Positions 52,546 to 62,266 of a stretch of DNA of 64,000 nt are shown here, piece after piece. The notes below the pieces were generated by a model that saw nothing but the letters and a program-made list of their open reading frames with translations, made no database searches and was not told the DNA's origin. The position numbers were made by a program, and so were the translations under genes. The DNA lies in the NCBI GenBank assembly GCA_016743945.1, contig JADGFI010000003.1, positions 62,001 through 126,000 of the forward strand, read 5' to 3'. The DNA comes from Desulfobacteraceae bacterium. GTDB taxonomy: Bacteria > Desulfobacterota > Desulfobacteria > Desulfobacterales > Desulfobacteraceae. Position 1 is the stretch's first letter. Each line of letters opens with the position of its first letter.

Positions 52546-54015
52546 TTACTTTCTTGGAATATTGTATTTTTTCAATAGAAGATAAAGACGGGTACGACCA
52601 AGGCCGGATATCCTGCAGGCGTCTTTCACATTCCCGTGGGTCTCAAGCATCAGACGATTAAAATAACTTCTGTCGCTGTTTTCCAGGGCAGATTCCCGGG
52701 ATTCTTTGTAAGCAACAAGGGGCTTGGTTTCCATGGTGGGCATTGTTTTCCGGGCAACCCTGTTTTGGGAAACAACACGTGTTGCATTTAAGCTGCCTTC
52801 CCCCGCTTCTCCCGCTTCCCTGGGGGTAACCGGTTCTTTAAAAAGAAACCGTTTGACCTGAATCCGGATCCGACTTGGCAAATGTTTGGGAAAAAGGACT
52901 GAATCCTCCCGGGCCTTGGCAATGGCCTCTTCCAGAGTATGGTTAAGCTCTCTGACATTTCCGGGCCAGGAGTATTGCTCCAAAACCCGGAAAAAATCCG
53001 GAGAAAATCCCTTTATTTCAAGGCCATTTCTCTGGAATATTTTGTGCACATGGTGAAGGGCCAGGTCACGGACATCCTCCCTGCGATCTCTTAATGGCGG
53101 CGCTTTAATGGTCATGGCCCTGATGCGGTAAAAAAGATCTTCCCGGAACAGTCCTTGCTCGACCATCACCTCAAGATCCCTGTTGGTGGCAGCCACCAAC
53201 CTGAAATCGCTTTGCCTTTCAGCGCCTCCCACCGGGCGAAATTTATGCTCCTGTAAAACCCGAAGAAATATTTTTTGCAAGAGTATGGGCAATTCGCCCA
53301 CCTCGTCCAGAAACAAGGTTCCCCCATGGGCCTGTTCAACAAGGCCGCTTCTTCTTTTCTCAGCCCCGGTAAACGAACCTTTTTCATGTCCGAACAAATG
53401 GCTGTCCACAAGGGTTTCCGGCAATGCGGCACAATCAATCACCACAAAGGGCTGATCTTTTCTGGCGCTGTTTTCGTGAACCGCCCTGGCGAAAAGCTCC
53501 TTGCCGGTCCCGGTCTCGCCGGAAATCAGCACACTGGTCTCACTGCCCGCGGTTCTGGCAAGGGAATCAAGACTGGCTTTGATGGCAGGGCTTTGGCCAA
53601 CAATACCCATCCGGTCCAGGGCTGCAACCGGCCGCAGGCTTCGGGTCAGGGTATCCCGGTATTGCAAAACCCGTCTCAGGGGCAACACTATTTCCTTGGG
53701 GATGATGGGCTTTAAAAGATAATCCCAGGCGCCGCTTTTGATGGCCAGCTCTGCACCATCCATGTCGCCGGCTCCGGTTATAATAATGACTTCAGGGCTT
53801 GCGGGCAGCGCCTTTATTTCTGCCATGAAATCAAGGCCATTGCCATCGGGCATGAGCACATCGAGAAAAACCACATCAAAATAATGGGACCTGGCTTTTT
53901 CCATTCCCTGCTTAAGGGTGGTGGCGTAGGAGGCCTGGTGATGGATATTTTCCACCAGATCACACAGCATCTCGCACATGAGATCGTCATCATCAATAAT
54001 CAAAACCCTTGCCAT
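52546..54015 (-). CDS. NtrC-type response regulator (receiver-AAA+-Fis HTH)
   Basis: A sigma-54 activator of 489 residues controlled by phosphorylation. Receiver (1-125) with IDDDD acidic pocket and phospho-acceptor Asp in VVFLDVLMP (about residue 52); AAA+ domain with Walker A GETGTGKE (about 169-176), GSFTGA as the sigma-54 contact loop (the second position is S rather than A, a common variant), GTLFLDEVGEL; a linker of about 50 residues rich in R and E; and a Fis-type helix-turn-helix (GNVKDACRISGLGRTRLYLLLKKY). The partner kinase is encoded 11 nt upstream. It likely activates the TRAP-2 operon just downstream. Confidence 0.93.
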   Translation of the reverse strand: MARVLIIDDDDLMCEMLCDLVENIHHQASYATTLKQGMEKARSHYFDVVFLDVLMPDGNGLDFMAEIKALPASPEVIIITGAGDMDGAELAIKSGAWDYLLKPIIPKEIVLPLRRVLQYRDTLTRSLRPVAALDRMGIVGQSPAIKASLDSLARTAGSETSVLISGETGTGKELFARAVHENSARKDQPFVVIDCAALPETLVDSHLFGHEKGSFTGAEKRRSGLVEQAHGGTLFLDEVGELPILLQKIFLRVLQEHKFRPVGGAERQSDFRLVAATNRDLEVMVEQGLFREDLFYRIRAMTIKAPPLRDRREDVRDLALHHVHKIFQRNGLEIKGFSPDFFRVLEQYSWPGNVRELNHTLEEAIAKAREDSVLFPKHLPSRIRIQVKRFLFKEPVTPREAGEAGEGSLNATRVVSQNRVARKTMPTMETKPLVAYKESRESALENSDRSYFNRLMLETHGNVKDACRISGLGRTRLYLLLKKYNIPRK

Positions 54016-54026
54016 TTGTCCTTCCT

Positions 54027-56885
54027 TTACACCTTTTTGATATATTCCCTGGTAATTTTTGCCAACATTCCTGCGTCCAGAGGCTTTACAACAAAATCAT
54101 TAATGCCCGCAGCCAGGGCCCGATTCTTTGCCCCCCCATGGTTGATTCCGGTTACCAGTACGATGGGAATTTCAGGCCGAATATCCATGATATGGCAGGA
54201 AAGTTCGATACCGGTCATTTTCGGCATGGTATTATCGGTTATCACCATATCAAACCCTGCTGGATCCTGTTTAAAAATTTCAAGCGCCCCTTTGCTGTCA
54301 CAGACGCCTGTCACACAATAACCAAGTTCTTCCAGGATTACCACGGCAATCTCCACCAGGGGTTTTTCGTCGTCCACAAAGAGAATGTTCCCCTGGCCCA
54401 ACGGCAAAAGCGCACACCCTTCGACCTTTGTTCCGGTATCCCCATGGCGGGCGGGAAGATAGACTGTAAACAGGCTTCCATGGCCGGGTCGGCTCTCAAC
54501 CATAATCTGGCCGCCGTGATCTTTCACAATTCCATGTACCACGGACAATCCCATGCCGGTGCCCTTTCCCGGCTGTTTGGTGGTAAAGAAAGGATCAAAA
54601 ATTCTCTTTTGAACCTCCGGATCAATCCCATGACCTGAATCTTTAACACAAACTTTAATATATTCACCGGGCAAAAGCTCAAAACCTGCCTGCACCGGAA
54701 CAAGTTCAGTACTATCCGGATTTAATGCATCTTGTTCATAACGCCCATCAAAATGAATAGATTGCATGATAACTTCCAGAACCCCTCCACTGCCCTCCAT
54801 TGCCTGGGCAGCATTGGAGCAAAGATTCATCAAAACCTGATGCATCTGGGAAGGATCGGCAAGAACCGCAAAATTGCCCGATACAATCCGCTCTTCAATG
54901 GAAACCGTAGCAGGAAGTGATGCCCGAAGAAAATTCAAGGCCTCCTTGATCAGAGGCCTAAGCAGTACATGCTGACGCTTTCCATCGCTCTTTCTGCTGA
55001 AGGCCAGGATCTGCCGGACAAGATCCCTGCCCCTGAATGCAGCCTTGAGCATCTGGTTCACCCTTTTTTCATACCGGGTATCGACCCCAGAGGTAAAAAG
55101 GGTTAAAATCTGACCATAGCCAATAATCGCACCCAGGATATTATTAAAATCATGGGCAATACCGCCGGCAAGGGTGCCCACAGCCTCCATTTTGTGAGAC
55201 TGCCGCAATTGTTCCTCAAGGGTTTTCTGACCGGCCTCGGCCATCTTTCGATCGGTGATATCGGTGATGAAACCCTCGATGGAGACAGGCCCGTCATCCT
55301 GATGCTGGAAACCAACGCCCTGCTCCCACACCCATTTCACATCTCCCGTGGCAGTGCAGATGCGATACTCAAACTGGAACGGACGTTTGGCTTTAATGGC
55401 TACCGCCATGGCATCACGGACCCCTTCCCGGTCTTGGGGATGAATCAGGTCATAAAAGCTCTGCTTGTAGCAAAACACCAGCTCTGATCTTGCAACCCCC
55501 ATCAGCGGCAGGCACCCTTCCGAAACAAAGGACATGGTTCGCTCCGGATCATTCATCCCCCGATAGGCCATGCCGGGAAGGTTGTTTATGAGGGTCTTGA
55601 GCTTGCGCTCGCTTTCGCTCAGGGCCCTTTCGGCCCGCTTTTGTTCGGTGATATTGTCTCCAAACAAAATCACTTCCAGAGGAATTCCTTCAGGATCATG
55701 CTTGGTAAAGGTGGTACAGGAGATAAGCTTGGGGCTGCCATCCCTTGCAACAATCGGCACAATACTGTTGACAAGATCCTGCCGGCCCAAAAAAACCTCG
55801 TCCCAGAGACCGACCAGGCGATTGTTTTCCTTTCCCGGAGAAAGAAGCGTTTTCCAGTCCGTCCCGATGATTTCCCGGGCAGGAATACCGGTTATGGCCT
55901 CACCTGCCGGATTCATGGAGCGGATTCTTCCATCGGGGGCAATGCCGGCAATGAGGGTTGGTGATTTTTGAATAATCCCAAAGGACGCATCCCTTTCAAG
56001 GCAAAGATCCTGTGTTGCATGCAGGACCGTCCTCTTTAGCGACCATGACCAGAAGACAAGAATCAGAAAGAGGCTTAAAACACCCCCAAGGACAAAAATC
56101 CCGGACACAAGATACTCCCGGACAATGGATTTTTTTTCCCACTTATTGAACCATTGATTATAAATTTTATCGTACTGACCATTGCTCATGATCAGGCTCA
56201 ACCCTTCATTCAGCTGAGCCAGAAGCTGGGTATTCCCCTCGGTGACGGCAAAGCAATAGGCTCTGGGCTTGATGGGCGGCCCCACAACCTTAAGATTATC
56301 AATATGGTGGGTATAGGTATACACCATTGCCTGGAGCCGGGACAGGATGGCACAGTCTCCGGTACCCCGGGCCAAAAGCTCCACCGTATCTGTCCACTGA
56401 TCCATGGCGATTATTTTATCCGTAAGCCCGATTTCCACAATAAAATCATGGCCGATATCATTTTTTTGAACAATGACCTGCTTGTTCCGAATATCTTCCA
56501 ACCCCTGGATCAACGAATCATGGCGGACAAACACCCCATGGGAAACCGTTAGATGGGGGGTGGAAAAGTCCACTTTTTTATCCCGTTCCAAGGACCTGAA
56601 CATCCCCGATGCCAGATCAATTTCTCCTGCCTCTATTTGCCTGCGGATCACATTCCAGGTGTCGGGCCGAATTTCAATGGAAAGGCCCATAACCGCTGCC
56701 ACAGCCTTTATGACATCCACGGTGAACCCTGTGGGCCGGCCCGCCTCATCAAGGTATTCATAGGGAGGATAGGCCTTGTCTGAACCAACAATCAAAATTT
56801 TTGCATTCACCTGGACAGCCCCACCCAAAATACAAAGTATCATAAATGCTGTATAAACCTTCCTGCCCCATTTTTTATTCCCCAC
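54027..56885 (-). CDS. Hybrid sensor kinase with periplasmic solute-binding domain
   Basis: A membrane sensor of about 952 residues. A signal/anchor segment is followed by a family-3 solute-binding domain (about 30-250; KILIVGSDKAYPPYEYLDEAGRPTGF), a membrane helix (YLVSGIFVLGGVLSLFLILVFW), two PAS domains (about 320-420 and 455-570), HisKA with GGIAHDFNNILGAI, HATPase with GKGTGMGLSVVHGIV, and a C-terminal receiver with VDDEKP and MVITDNTMP. The GTG at 56885 has GGGGG 7 nt upstream; an ATG at 56972 gives a longer form whose added part lacks meaning. The periplasmic domain probably senses an amino acid-like ligand that TRAP-2 imports. Confidence 0.88.
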   Translation of the reverse strand: MGNKKWGRKVYTAFMILCILGGAVQVNAKILIVGSDKAYPPYEYLDEAGRPTGFTVDVIKAVAAVMGLSIEIRPDTWNVIRRQIEAGEIDLASGMFRSLERDKKVDFSTPHLTVSHGVFVRHDSLIQGLEDIRNKQVIVQKNDIGHDFIVEIGLTDKIIAMDQWTDTVELLARGTGDCAILSRLQAMVYTYTHHIDNLKVVGPPIKPRAYCFAVTEGNTQLLAQLNEGLSLIMSNGQYDKIYNQWFNKWEKKSIVREYLVSGIFVLGGVLSLFLILVFWSWSLKRTVLHATQDLCLERDASFGIIQKSPTLIAGIAPDGRIRSMNPAGEAITGIPAREIIGTDWKTLLSPGKENNRLVGLWDEVFLGRQDLVNSIVPIVARDGSPKLISCTTFTKHDPEGIPLEVILFGDNITEQKRAERALSESERKLKTLINNLPGMAYRGMNDPERTMSFVSEGCLPLMGVARSELVFCYKQSFYDLIHPQDREGVRDAMAVAIKAKRPFQFEYRICTATGDVKWVWEQGVGFQHQDDGPVSIEGFITDITDRKMAEAGQKTLEEQLRQSHKMEAVGTLAGGIAHDFNNILGAIIGYGQILTLFTSGVDTRYEKRVNQMLKAAFRGRDLVRQILAFSRKSDGKRQHVLLRPLIKEALNFLRASLPATVSIEERIVSGNFAVLADPSQMHQVLMNLCSNAAQAMEGSGGVLEVIMQSIHFDGRYEQDALNPDSTELVPVQAGFELLPGEYIKVCVKDSGHGIDPEVQKRIFDPFFTTKQPGKGTGMGLSVVHGIVKDHGGQIMVESRPGHGSLFTVYLPARHGDTGTKVEGCALLPLGQGNILFVDDEKPLVEIAVVILEELGYCVTGVCDSKGALEIFKQDPAGFDMVITDNTMPKMTGIELSCHIMDIRPEIPIVLVTGINHGGAKNRALAAGINDFVVKPLDAGMLAKITREYIKKV

Positions 56886-57019
56886 CCAATATCCCCCATT
56901 ATGACTGTATCGTTTCGGCACACAGATTTTTCCCGGGCATAGTCCTGGGAAACGGTAAGAACATTTTATCAAAATCGATCAAAATTACAAGCAGGCAATA
57001 TCAAGGACAACAGACCTGA

Positions 57020-58537
57020 TCACGAGGATTTGCCCGGCAAGAAGGCCACAAGCATAAGGCTGATGAGAGAAACCACAAAAACAATGACAAAGGCTGAATA
57101 GACCCCGTTTGCCACGGCTTCCTGGAGAATTTTTCCAGCTCCTTCCGGAATCATGGCCTGGAATTCGGCCTGGAACAGATTTTCCATGCTCTCGTGTAAC
57201 CGGGACACAATGGCCTGGGGCAATTGGCTGCCGGCGGCTTCAAGGCCATCCATGAGCCGGGAGGTGACCATCCCCCCGCAAATGCCCACCCCGATGGTGC
57301 CCCCCAGGGTTCTGGCAAATTGATGAAAGGAGGTGCCCACCCCCAAATCCTCAGGGTTCAGGCTGTCCTGGACAATGAGCAGAGTGGAAAGAGTGATAAA
57401 CCCCATGCCGAGACCCACCACCTGAAAGACCAGAAAACACTGGGTCATGGAGGTCTCCCGGGAAAACCCCAGGGTCAGGCCGGTACCCAGTACCATGAGC
57501 AACACTCCGGCCAGGGTGGCCCGCTTCTGGCCCACCCGGTGCATCACCCGGCCAAGAAGAAGAGACCCCAGGGACCAACCAAGACTCAAAGAGAGCATGG
57601 CATATCCCACCTGGAGGGGACTGGCGCCAAGGGCTCCCTGTAGAAACAGGGGGGCATAGGCAAACAGGGAAAAGGTGGATAAACTGGCACAAAAGGCAAT
57701 GATATTGCCCAGGGCAAATCCAGGAATTTTAAAAAATTTAAAGTTTAAGACAGGGTCCTTTGCCCGTTTTTCCACCAGATAAAATCCCCCGCCCAGAAGG
57801 AGGGTAACCATTGCCAGAAGGATCAGCCAGACCGAGTCCCAGGGCAACTCCCGACCGCCCACCATCACCAGGATCAAAAGGCCCAGGATAAACCCGGTCA
57901 TACACAAGACCCCGGCCCAGTCCAGGTGGACCTGGCCGGGCTTTTCCCGAAACTCCTTGAAAAAATAAAAGATGCCGACAAGGGAAAAAATGCCCAGGGG
58001 CAGGTTCATTAAAAAAATCCAGCGCCAGGAAAAAAAGGTGACGATACCCCCCCCAAGGGTGGGGCCGATGAGGCTTGATATTCCCCAGATTGAACTGGCA
58101 AGGGAGAGGGTCTTTGCCCGCTGGCCGGGAAGGGCAACATCGGACAAGACCACATAGACCAGGGCAAAGATTCCCCCGGCCCCGATTCCCTGAAAAACCC
58201 GGGCCGCCACCAGAAAGCCCATGGAGGGCGATGCCCCGGCGGCCACCGAGGCGAGAACAAACAGGCCGATGGAAAACAAAAACAAGCGTTTCGTGGCATA
58301 GAGATCCGAGAGCTTTCCAAATACCGGCAGCGAAACTGCTCTAGCAAGGAAATAAGCCGAATACACCCAGGCATAAAGGTGAAGCCCGCCCAATTCAGTG
58401 ATGATGGTGGGCATGGCAGCAGACATGACCAGGGCATCCAGGGCCCCCAGAAACAATGCCAATAAGGCAGCGCCGATGATCCAGGACCGCCCCTGGACCT
58501 TCTTGTCACCCTTGCCGATTTTATCAATGGAATTCAT
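57020..58537 (-). CDS. MFS drug/H+ antiporter, DHA2 (EmrB/QacA) family
   Basis: An inner-membrane exporter of 505 residues with 14 predicted helices, the DHA2 count. Marks: LDALVMSAAMPTIITELGG at helix 1, GKLSDLYATKRLFLFSIGLF for motif A, and the motif C-like GPTLGGGIVTFFSWRWIFLMNLPLG. The start is preceded by GGAGAG. It stands alone between the sensor kinase and sbcC, without a regulator or membrane-fusion partner next to it, so the substrate is unknown. Confidence 0.9.
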   Translation of the reverse strand: MNSIDKIGKGDKKVQGRSWIIGAALLALFLGALDALVMSAAMPTIITELGGLHLYAWVYSAYFLARAVSLPVFGKLSDLYATKRLFLFSIGLFVLASVAAGASPSMGFLVAARVFQGIGAGGIFALVYVVLSDVALPGQRAKTLSLASSIWGISSLIGPTLGGGIVTFFSWRWIFLMNLPLGIFSLVGIFYFFKEFREKPGQVHLDWAGVLCMTGFILGLLILVMVGGRELPWDSVWLILLAMVTLLLGGGFYLVEKRAKDPVLNFKFFKIPGFALGNIIAFCASLSTFSLFAYAPLFLQGALGASPLQVGYAMLSLSLGWSLGSLLLGRVMHRVGQKRATLAGVLLMVLGTGLTLGFSRETSMTQCFLVFQVVGLGMGFITLSTLLIVQDSLNPEDLGVGTSFHQFARTLGGTIGVGICGGMVTSRLMDGLEAAGSQLPQAIVSRLHESMENLFQAEFQAMIPEGAGKILQEAVANGVYSAFVIVFVVSLISLMLVAFLPGKSS

Positions 58538-58594
58538 TTTCTAACCCGCTCTCCTTATACCCACCGCCATCTTAACCCCACCCTCTTTTAACCG

Positions 58595-61500
58595 TTATAT
58601 TGAAATACGAAACCGTTCATCCAGCTGGCTGATACCCAGCCCGCTCTTTTTTTCCACAACAATCTGGGTGGCAATCCGCTCTTTAAATGTCTCCACATGG
58701 GAGATCACCCCAATCATTTTCCCGGCGGAGTTAAGGCTGTCCAGAGCGTCCAGGGCAGTTTCAAGGGTCTCGTTATCCAGGGTGCCGAATCCTTCGTCCA
58801 AAAACAGGGAGTCAATGCTGGTCTGGTTGGAAACCAGGTCTGACAATGCCAAGGCCAGGGCCAGGCTCACCAGAAAACTTTCCCCGCCGGACAGGGTTTT
58901 GGTGTCCCGGACAATATCGGCCTGCCAGGTGTCCACCACCTCAAGGCTCAGGTCTTCGTTCATTTTCCGCTGGAGCAAATACCGGCCATGAAGATGATGC
59001 AACCGTTTGTTGGCAAGAAACAGCAAGTGATCCAGGGTCAAGCCTTGAGCAAACCGCCGGAACTTATCCCCATCCTTTGAGCCGATCAGGCTGGACAAGC
59101 GCACCCAACGGTCATAAATTGCCCTTTGTTGATCAATCTTTTCACACAGGGAGGCATGGCTCGCCCGCTTTTCCCGGTCATCCTGAATCCGCTGAAAAAT
59201 CTCACCCTGGCGCTTGCCAAGGGTCTGGAGAGCTTCCTGGTTTTTCCCAAGTAACGCACGTATTTCTTCCATGGGTTTTTGTGTCAAAGGCGAGGCAAGA
59301 AGGAGGCCCAGCTCTTTATTAATTTTTTCCGCCAGGGCACGGGTACGGGTTTCGCCCTTGGAAAGGGACTCTTTCAAAGATTCTAGTTCTTCGCGTTCAG
59401 GGGCTGTAATCAGGGCATTTTCAAACCCCTCCTGGTCTTTGAAACCACTTTTTCCCAGGCAGGCAGCCCATCTTTTTTTTGTGCTCTCTTCTGTCAGGAG
59501 CAGGTTCTGGATCGTTTTTTTCAATTCTTCAATCCCCCCTCTGGCCTGGTTCACCCCTTTTTGGGCCTGAATTTTTTCTTTTTGAGCCGTGGTCAGAGAG
59601 GCGTCAGCCAGGCCCAGGTCCCGGGCAAAACGCTCCCGTTCCTTTTTAACCAATTTTTCTCCAAACGCCTGTTTGCGTTGGGATAAAAATTTTGACACCC
59701 GTGTTTGAAGGCGAATAATTTGATCGGCAAGTTCTGACTGTTGAACCAAAACCAGGCTTTTTTCCTTTTCAAGAAGCAAGCGTTCCCCACGGATGAGAGC
59801 CTCTTGTTTTTCTGCCGCTTCTCCTTGGGCTTGGGCTTTTTTCCATGCTTCCCAGAGCGCCCTGTGCTGATCCAGCCAGAAGGTTTGCTGGACTGGATCC
59901 GGCAGAGGGCTGCCCAGGGGGCCCAGCACCTCGTTCAGACTTGCCTCCAGGACCTGGATCTCCTGATCTGTTTGCCTTTGTGTCGCCTGGATTTCCAAGG
60001 CTGTTTGATCCAAACCCTCTCGCCACTTTTTTCCCATCTCCATCAAATGGCGGGTCTCTTTCTCCTTTTCCTGGGCCTGTCGCAATTTTGTTTCCAACGT
60101 TTGAACCCTGCCACAGTTTTTATCCAGACGGGCGAGGATTTCCTTGATTTCCAGGATACGGCGTTCTTCGCCATTAAGCCAGGTTTTGATCTCTTCCACA
60201 TGGTCCAGCTCCATGGCAATGTTCAATTGGCCACACCTCTTTTCCCAAGTTTTTCGGTGGGCAAAAATGGTTTTTTCCAGTTCCTTTTTCTGAAGATCAC
60301 AGGAGGTCAGCCGGGCTTCTGTCCGGGCCATATCCTGGCCGGCCCTTTGCAGCAACCTTGTTACGGCTGTCATCTCCTTTTCCTTTTTGACTTTCCGGTC
60401 GCGGTTTTCAGAGACGTCCAGACGCTTGTAGGTCTCAATGGCCGGATGTTCTGCAGATCCGCACAAGGGACATGCCTCTCCTTTGGCCAGCCGGTCCCTG
60501 TGCCGGGCGAGGCTTACGATTCGCTCTTCCTGGGCCAGGATAATTTCGATGTCAGACACCTGTTCTTTGGCCAACTTCACGGACAAGGTCAGTTCATCTA
60601 CCTGTTTTTTTTCCTTTTCCAGAGTGATTGAAAACTGCTTAAATTGATTTTCAAGCTCTCCTTGCTTACCCTTTCCGGTTTCAAATTGTTGGGAGATCCC
60701 CCGAAGTTCAGAGCGCAAGGGAATGGCAGCCACCATTTTTTCAAGGCGCCCCTGCCAGGCAACTTCGGTTTCCTGCCCCAAAATATCGACCCGCTCCAAA
60801 GTCAACCGGTCAAGGAGACCTTTCATCTCCCTTAATCCCTCCTGCTGACGTGCCCCTGTTTTGATAAGCCCGTCCAGTTGCTTTTCTGCGGCAAGGATCT
60901 GGTCCCTGTTTTCCCGGATTTTTAAACCCATTGCAATTGATTTGCCGACCAAACTGGCTCGCTGGTCAAACAACGCACCAAGAACCGGCAAGGTTTCCCC
61001 CAGGATTTCATGGGCGTTGTGCTGGTTAATGTAAGCAATGGCCTTTTCCAGGCGTTCCTGGGTCTGTTTTTGCCGGGCGGCCTGGGCACGGGCTTGTTTA
61101 AAAAGGTTGTCCAGACGGAAACAAATTCCCGATTGCTGTTTTTCCAGGTCAGATATTTGTTCTTTGTGCCCGGCAATCTTGTTGTCCAGGGGCAACACCC
61201 TGTCCGTGATCAGGGTTTCAACCTGTATCTGTTCTTTTTTCAGGTCATCTGCCCTTTTTTGGCAACTTTTTTGTGCCGCTGCAACCTTTACCAGTGATGC
61301 TTCCCGGATAGTTACCGCAGCTTTCAGCCCCTCAAGGTCAAGGGTTCTGGCCCGAAGATCCCCGGCGGCCTGTTCAATGGCATCAAAAATAGGCTTGATC
61401 TCCAGGGCCGGCAGGGAAGCGGCAAGCCGGGCCAATTTTTCCCGGTATTTTTCTGTTTGGGCCACCGCCGTTTCCACCCCTTTTGCCGCTTCAATGGCTT

Positions 61501-62266
61501 CTCGTTCCCGGGCAGCCGTTTGGGTCAGCCATTGCTGTTTTTCCCTCAGGGCCTGGCCCTGTTGTAACCCCTCTTTTTCCCGGGCTTCCAGATCTGCAAG
61601 TTCATGGGCCAGGGTTTTCTTTGTTTCCCTGTCCAGCAATTCCACCCCATCGGCCTTGGCACAAAGAATATCCAGGGGAGTTTTCTCCTGGGTCATGCGC
61701 CAATAGACCTGCCGGGAGATCTCTCCGTAAACTTCCGTGCCGGTCAACTCTTCCAAAAGTTCTGCCCGTTCGTTGGCAGTGGCATTTAGGAAGGCGGCAA
61801 ACCCTCCCTGGGCCAGGAGAATGGACTTGGTAAACCGGCCAAAATCAAGGCCGGTAATCTTTTTGATCTGTTTGAGTTTATCCTTGCTCTGGCTTGAAAT
61901 AATGACCCCGGAGCGATGGGCCAGCTCGACCTGTGGACTTCCCAGTTTTCCATCCGGTCGGTGATAGGCCCGGCGCTGGGACCAGAAGGCCCGATACCCT
62001 TTTTTCTGCACGGAAAATTCTACCTCTGCCAGACAATCTCCTGTATGCCGGGTCATGAGTTCATTGCTGCCCGAAGAAACGGACAACCGTGGGGTCTGGT
62101 GGTAGAGGGCCAGGCAGATGGCGTCCAGGATGGAAGTTTTACCGGCGCCTGTAGGGCCTGTAATGGCAAAAAGGCCCTGGTTCGCAAATTCAGGAGCGGT
62201 AAAATCAATTTTCCACTCCCCTTTCAGGGAATTGATATTTTTAAACCGAAGGCTGAGAATCTTCAT
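58595..62266 (-). CDS. sbcC: SbcC exonuclease subunit (SMC-like ATPase)
   Basis: The long coiled-coil ATPase of the SbcCD nuclease that opens hairpins and double-strand ends. The 1223-residue protein has Walker A GPTGAGKTS at residues 37-45, a zinc hook CPLC near 597-600 at the middle of two long coiled coils (about 180-1050), LSGGESFLVSLALALALSD and Walker B SLFLDEGFGTLD near the C terminus, all as in SbcC/Rad50. The ATG overlaps the sbcD stop (ATGA), which makes an sbcD-sbcC operon. Confidence 0.96.
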   Translation of the reverse strand: MKILSLRFKNINSLKGEWKIDFTAPEFANQGLFAITGPTGAGKTSILDAICLALYHQTPRLSVSSGSNELMTRHTGDCLAEVEFSVQKKGYRAFWSQRRAYHRPDGKLGSPQVELAHRSGVIISSQSKDKLKQIKKITGLDFGRFTKSILLAQGGFAAFLNATANERAELLEELTGTEVYGEISRQVYWRMTQEKTPLDILCAKADGVELLDRETKKTLAHELADLEAREKEGLQQGQALREKQQWLTQTAAREREAIEAAKGVETAVAQTEKYREKLARLAASLPALEIKPIFDAIEQAAGDLRARTLDLEGLKAAVTIREASLVKVAAAQKSCQKRADDLKKEQIQVETLITDRVLPLDNKIAGHKEQISDLEKQQSGICFRLDNLFKQARAQAARQKQTQERLEKAIAYINQHNAHEILGETLPVLGALFDQRASLVGKSIAMGLKIRENRDQILAAEKQLDGLIKTGARQQEGLREMKGLLDRLTLERVDILGQETEVAWQGRLEKMVAAIPLRSELRGISQQFETGKGKQGELENQFKQFSITLEKEKKQVDELTLSVKLAKEQVSDIEIILAQEERIVSLARHRDRLAKGEACPLCGSAEHPAIETYKRLDVSENRDRKVKKEKEMTAVTRLLQRAGQDMARTEARLTSCDLQKKELEKTIFAHRKTWEKRCGQLNIAMELDHVEEIKTWLNGEERRILEIKEILARLDKNCGRVQTLETKLRQAQEKEKETRHLMEMGKKWREGLDQTALEIQATQRQTDQEIQVLEASLNEVLGPLGSPLPDPVQQTFWLDQHRALWEAWKKAQAQGEAAEKQEALIRGERLLLEKEKSLVLVQQSELADQIIRLQTRVSKFLSQRKQAFGEKLVKKERERFARDLGLADASLTTAQKEKIQAQKGVNQARGGIEELKKTIQNLLLTEESTKKRWAACLGKSGFKDQEGFENALITAPEREELESLKESLSKGETRTRALAEKINKELGLLLASPLTQKPMEEIRALLGKNQEALQTLGKRQGEIFQRIQDDREKRASHASLCEKIDQQRAIYDRWVRLSSLIGSKDGDKFRRFAQGLTLDHLLFLANKRLHHLHGRYLLQRKMNEDLSLEVVDTWQADIVRDTKTLSGGESFLVSLALALALSDLVSNQTSIDSLFLDEGFGTLDNETLETALDALDSLNSAGKMIGVISHVETFKERIATQIVVEKKSGLGISQLDERFRISI

